NCBI GenBank assembly: GCA_027071965.1
Contig: JALSYJ010000242.1
Location: forward strand, 1,112 to 9,663
From: Robiginitomaculum sp.
GTDB lineage: Bacteria; Pseudomonadota; Alphaproteobacteria; Caulobacterales; Maricaulaceae
Direction of reading: 5' to 3'
Length of the DNA: 8,552 bases
This document shows, in pieces, positions 5,660 to 8,552 of the stretch. A program made the position numbers and the translations under genes. The number at the start of each line of letters is the position of its first letter. Positions within the stretch are counted from its first letter, which is position 1. The notes under the pieces are model-generated. The model did not search any database, was not told where the DNA came from, and was given only the letters and a program-made list of their open reading frames with translations.

Positions 5660-6820
5660 ATGATTATTGGTAATTCAAAGACAGCATTACAGAAGATAAT
5701 AACAGTGTGCGAGGCGGTGGCTGAAGGCGATTTTGAGTCTAGGATTCTTGATATTCATGAAACCGGGATACTCGGTGACTTGATGCACACTATCAATCTT
5801 ATGATCGATAGAACCGATGCTTATATGCGCGAATCCAAGGCTACTTTGGAATATGTCAGCCGTAATCAGTATTTTCGCACTATTGCAGAAAAAGGCATGG
5901 CGGGCAGTTTTTTAGAATCTGCTCGAACCATCAACCGCGCCGTGGATTTTGTGAATGAAAAGAACGAGTCATTCTTAAAAATGGGTGGCTCATGCGAAAC
6001 CAAGATGAACGAAGTGGTTGAAAGCATTACGCAGTCGGTTGAGGATCTGGAAATGGCTCAGAACCTGCTGGACGATGCTTCAAAATCAGCCAGTGAACAA
6101 TCCATAAGCGTTGCTGCCGGTGCCGAGCAGGCCTCGGCCAATATGACCGGAGTGGCCAGCGCATCCGAAGAATTGACCGGTTCCATTGATGAAATCAGCA
6201 GGCAGGTGGTAAGAGCAACGGATATTACAGAAATGGCCGTTGCCAAGGCCGGAAATATGCAAGAACATATTTCATCCCTTACCGAGGTTTCATCGAAAAT
6301 TGCCAATGTTGTGGAATTGATCACCGAGATTGCCGGTCAAACCAATTTGCTGGCCTTAAATGCCACTATTGAGTCTGCCCGTGCCGGTGATGCTGGTAAG
6401 GGCTTTGCGGTTGTGGCCTCAGAGGTTAAAACCCTTGCCGCTCAAACCGAGACCGCAACTGCCGAGATTAAAACCAGAATTGAGGACATTCAAAATGCCA
6501 CCGAAGAGGCGGTATCTGCAAACAAGGAAATTGATGAAGCAATCGCACAGGTAAACGAAATCTCTACCGCCATTGCTGCCGCAGTAGAGGAGCAGGGGGC
6601 GGCAACCCGCGAAATATCAAGAAATGTTCAAGAGGCCGCCACAGGCACAACCGAGGTAAGCTCCAGCATAAATCAGGTGAAGAAAACCACAGAGGAAGTC
6701 AGAAGAACTTCCGGACAGGTTGAAAGTGCCTCCAGTGTCTTAAAAGGGCAGGGCAGTGAATTAAAGGCCATGCAGCACCAGATGTGCGAGTTCTTAAGCC
6801 GGGCCGCCAAGGCCGGTTGA
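5660..6820 (+). CDS. Methyl-accepting chemotaxis protein without membrane segment (HAMP-like units plus signalling domain)
   Basis: This 386-residue chemoreceptor should control the CheA kinase through CheW. No signal peptide or membrane helix is visible. It opens with a HAMP-like unit (about residues 10-54: AVAEGDFESRI, then GDLMHTINLMIDRTD), followed by a second similar unit (about 60-100: SRNQYFRTIAEKGMAGS, then ARTINRAVDFV). A long coiled coil leads to the highly conserved hairpin tip at about 223-260 (IAGQTNLLALNATIESARAG, GKGFAVVASEV). Glutamate/glutamine-rich stretches such as AAGAEQASANM and AAVEEQGAATREI are likely methylation helices. It has no C-terminal NWETF-type pentapeptide for CheR/CheB tethering, and no sensor domain of its own. 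The ATG at 5660 is the only workable start: in-frame stops lie just upstream, and the ATGs at 5649 and 5653 are in other frames that stop at once. The upstream PAS protein is its likely input. Confidence 0.9.
   Translation: MIIGNSKTALQKIITVCEAVAEGDFESRILDIHETGILGDLMHTINLMIDRTDAYMRESKATLEYVSRNQYFRTIAEKGMAGSFLESARTINRAVDFVNEKNESFLKMGGSCETKMNEVVESITQSVEDLEMAQNLLDDASKSASEQSISVAAGAEQASANMTGVASASEELTGSIDEISRQVVRATDITEMAVAKAGNMQEHISSLTEVSSKIANVVELITEIAGQTNLLALNATIESARAGDAGKGFAVVASEVKTLAAQTETATAEIKTRIEDIQNATEEAVSANKEIDEAIAQVNEISTAIAAAVEEQGAATREISRNVQEAATGTTEVSSSINQVKKTTEEVRRTSGQVESASSVLKGQGSELKAMQHQMCEFLSRAAKAG
6799..6816 (+). repeat. GC-rich imperfect stem at the 3' end of the chemoreceptor gene
   Basis: CCGGGCC (6799-6805) can pair with GGCCGG (6811-6816) around a GCCAA loop, with one bulged G. 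It lies in the last codons of the gene and just before a convergent gene. Only a scattered T-rich tract follows, so a terminator role is possible but weakly supported. Confidence 0.3.
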
Positions 6821-6853
6821 TCCTCTGTTTGATTTTGCAGGTTTCGTTGGAGG

Positions 6854-8107
6854 TTATTCCGGCACCGGCACAGCATCCGCGGTATCTGTCCGGGGTTTAA
6901 GCCTCCAGTCACTGTAATGCTCAGCAATGCTTCTAAACATCGCAATGTTTTTGGATTTGTAATCCATGCCGAAATCATCAACTTCCAAAAATGAACGCTG
7001 TGCCGCATTTTTGGCAATTACAATACCGGCCCTAGGGTTTACGTAAATATACTGTCCATAAACCCCGACAGCAAAAAACTCCTGATCTGAGTCTTTGGGC
7101 AGCCACCATTGATATCCATAGTCAAATGGGTCTCCATAAATATCATCCGGCGCCGACTTAGAGGTGGAGGCTTCCACCCATGTTTGTGGGATTATCTGTA
7201 CGCCATCGGCTGTACGCCCCTTATTTCGCATCAATTCTCCAAACAAGGCATAATCACGGGTGCGCATATTTAATCCGCCAAGGGCAAAGGCATTGCCGTC
7301 ACTGTCAGTTGAGTACCAGGCATCGGCGCTGGCTCCGATTTTGGACCAGAGGTTTTTGACAAAATAATCCTGCAGGCTTTCATTGGTGGCACTGCGCAAG
7401 ACCATGGAGATAACATGGGTGTCGATGGAGACATATTGGCGGGCAGCACCTGGCGTATATGCTGTTTCTGATATGCTGGCTGCAAACTCATCCAGCGAGC
7501 CACCAAGGGCCAGTACGCGGCCCATCTTGTTGATATCCGAGTAAAAATCCAGATAGTCCTCATTAAATTTAACGCCGCTGGCCATGTTCATTACATCACG
7601 CAGCTTTACATTATTGTAGGCTGATTTTTTCAAATCAGGTACATATTTGGTGACCGGGTCATCAAGACTTGTAATTTGTCCATTCTCAAGGGCAATTCCG
7701 GCTAGGGCCGAAACAAATGATTTGGACATTGACCATGAAATGCGTAAATCATCCGGCCCCGTGCCCTGATAATATTCTTCAAAGACAATGGTGCCATCTT
7801 TTACAACAATGAGCGCAGTTGTCTTTAACTCCTTTAGCATGTCTGCCACCAGAACCTGTTTATCATGCAGCACAAAGCTTTGGTTGAGCGGAGCAATAGA
7901 CACTGGCCATTTGTGAACCGGGCCACTGCGGGGCAGACGCGTGGCGGGCAATATGTCTTTCATGTTAGAAAAGTTATGAACAATTTTATCTTCGGCAAAC
8001 AGTGAATTTACCTGTAGCAATCGGGTAATACGCTGACGATTTAATAGCAGTCCTGCAGCAATTGCCAAAATCAGTAATCCTGCCACGATCTTGTTGGTAG
8101 TGCTCAT
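6854..8107 (-). CDS. Membrane-anchored serine hydrolase (beta-lactamase / 6-aminohexanoate-dimer hydrolase type)
   Basis: This 417-residue protein has an N-terminal hydrophobic anchor (residues 7-22, IVAGLLILAIAAGLLL) flanked by a lysine before it and arginines after it, with no lipobox cysteine. The catalytic domain is therefore expected in the periplasm. The penicillin-binding-protein fold signature is SMSK (S126 nucleophile, K129), followed by MASGVKFNEDY, then Y225-V-S227 as the second motif. In place of the KTG/HSG motif it has GVYGQYIYVNPRAG. The spacing between S126 and Y225 is close to that in NylB-type 6-aminohexanoate-dimer hydrolases. The true substrate (ester, amide or peptide) cannot be read from the sequence, and resistance to beta-lactams should not be assumed. 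AGGAG lies 6 bases before the ATG. It converges with the chemoreceptor gene and lies 52 bp downstream of the decarboxylase, so the two minus-strand genes may be cotranscribed. Confidence 0.87.
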   Translation of the reverse strand: MSTTNKIVAGLLILAIAAGLLLNRQRITRLLQVNSLFAEDKIVHNFSNMKDILPATRLPRSGPVHKWPVSIAPLNQSFVLHDKQVLVADMLKELKTTALIVVKDGTIVFEEYYQGTGPDDLRISWSMSKSFVSALAGIALENGQITSLDDPVTKYVPDLKKSAYNNVKLRDVMNMASGVKFNEDYLDFYSDINKMGRVLALGGSLDEFAASISETAYTPGAARQYVSIDTHVISMVLRSATNESLQDYFVKNLWSKIGASADAWYSTDSDGNAFALGGLNMRTRDYALFGELMRNKGRTADGVQIIPQTWVEASTSKSAPDDIYGDPFDYGYQWWLPKDSDQEFFAVGVYGQYIYVNPRAGIVIAKNAAQRSFLEVDDFGMDYKSKNIAMFRSIAEHYSDWRLKPRTDTADAVPVPE

Positions 8108-8159
8108 GATCTGCTCCTGCTTGTGTTTCTGTGTGGTTTGTACCCAGGTATAGGGGATT

Positions 8160-8552
8160 TTACAATCTAATCAAAATCTGTTGTTTTAGAAGATCAATAA
8201 CAAATGCAACATCACTGCGTCTTGTTCGTGGATTGATCGTGCATAGTCGAAGCACCATTTTGCCATTGACCCGGGTTGGCGCCACGACCGCCTCACCAGA
8301 GGCCATAATATGCCGAACCGTATCAATCAGGATTGCTTCTGCCTTGTTTGGCGGAAGGTGGTCTAGTGCTTTGGCATTAAAGGTAAGCGCGCACAGTTGG
8401 GCTGGTGAACAAATCTCCCAGAAATCGGAATCAAGAAACAGGCACTCTTGCGCATGTTTTGCCAGCATAAACCCGCGATCAACCGCCGCAGCAAAGTTCT
8501 CAAGACCAAAAGTCTTTACTGACATCCAGAATTTTAATGCTCGAAACTCTCT
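8160..8552 (-). CDS. PLP-dependent group II decarboxylase, C-terminal end only (N-terminus outside window)
   Basis: The frame is open to base 8552, giving the last 130 residues of a larger protein; the methionine at 8525 is internal, not a start. The fragment opens with REFRALKFWMSVKTFGLENF, closely resembling the C-terminal domain of aromatic-L-amino-acid and related group II decarboxylases (typical form FRALKLWMSLK.FG). It also has SPAQLCALTF, and near the end LRLCTINPRTRRSDV, the usual LR.CTINPRTT..D block. These enzymes use pyridoxal phosphate to remove CO2 from amino acids such as tryptophan, DOPA, glutamate or diaminobutyrate. The PLP lysine and the substrate-determining region lie outside the window, so the substrate cannot be named. 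The serine hydrolase gene follows in the same direction. Confidence 0.8.
   Translation of the reverse strand, partial: REFRALKFWMSVKTFGLENFAAAVDRGFMLAKHAQECLFLDSDFWEICSPAQLCALTFNAKALDHLPPNKAEAILIDTVRHIMASGEAVVAPTRVNGKMVLRLCTINPRTRRSDVAFVIDLLKQQILIRL

Noticed and set aside
5611..5660. A frameshift splitting one Aer gene into two
   Set aside because: The PAS protein ends in a coherent tail, a 46-bp gap follows, and the receptor has its own ATG with purine-rich sequence before it and a well-formed HAMP-like start. Two real genes fit better.
6854..8107. Calling the serine hydrolase a beta-lactamase resistance gene
   Set aside because: The motifs fit the broad hydrolase family and the KTG motif is replaced by GVYGQ. 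Nothing shows beta-lactam hydrolysis.

Overview
The window looks like chromosomal DNA from an alphaproteobacterium of intermediate GC content. The best evidence is the glutathione reductase, whose redox-active site reads GTCVIRGCVPKK, a form I associate with alphaproteobacterial enzymes. The Aer-like PAS protein is also of a type I recall from alphaproteobacteria, with FAYVKNR and YHSNRRVPD segments. I cannot fix the order or genus. There is no tRNA, rRNA, CRISPR array, transposase or phage gene, and coding density is high.

Layout. (1) 1-510, minus strand: phosphoglycolate phosphatase (gph), cut at its C-terminus by the window edge. It is read divergently from the next block across a gap of about 100 bp. 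(2) 614-4938, plus strand: a tight four-gene run of glmU, rpiA, gor and an ATP-grasp ligase of the glutathione-synthetase/RimK type, with gaps of 24, 2 and 3 bp. It is probably one operon, joining cell-wall precursor synthesis (UDP-GlcNAc), pentose phosphate metabolism, glutathione recycling and an uncharacterised ligation reaction. (3) 5062-6820, plus strand: a two-gene energy/redox taxis module. A small soluble Aer-like PAS protein is followed by a chemoreceptor with HAMP-like units and a signalling tip but no visible membrane segment. (4) 6854-8552, minus strand: a membrane-anchored serine hydrolase of the beta-lactamase/6-aminohexanoate-dimer-hydrolase type, preceded by the C-terminal end of a PLP-dependent group II decarboxylase that enters from the right edge.

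How the genes may work together. RpiA feeds the pentose phosphate pathway, a source of the NADPH that Gor uses to regenerate glutathione. The ATP-grasp enzyme next to gor invites the guess that it uses a thiol or glutathione-like substrate, but only the neighbourhood supports this. The PAS protein and chemoreceptor look like the two halves of an Aer receptor encoded separately, comparable in principle to CetB/CetA of Campylobacter. Here both halves appear soluble, which makes this the most interesting part of the window.

Two partial genes at the edges (gph and the decarboxylase) run off the window. Apart from the gaps named below, nearly all bases are coding.
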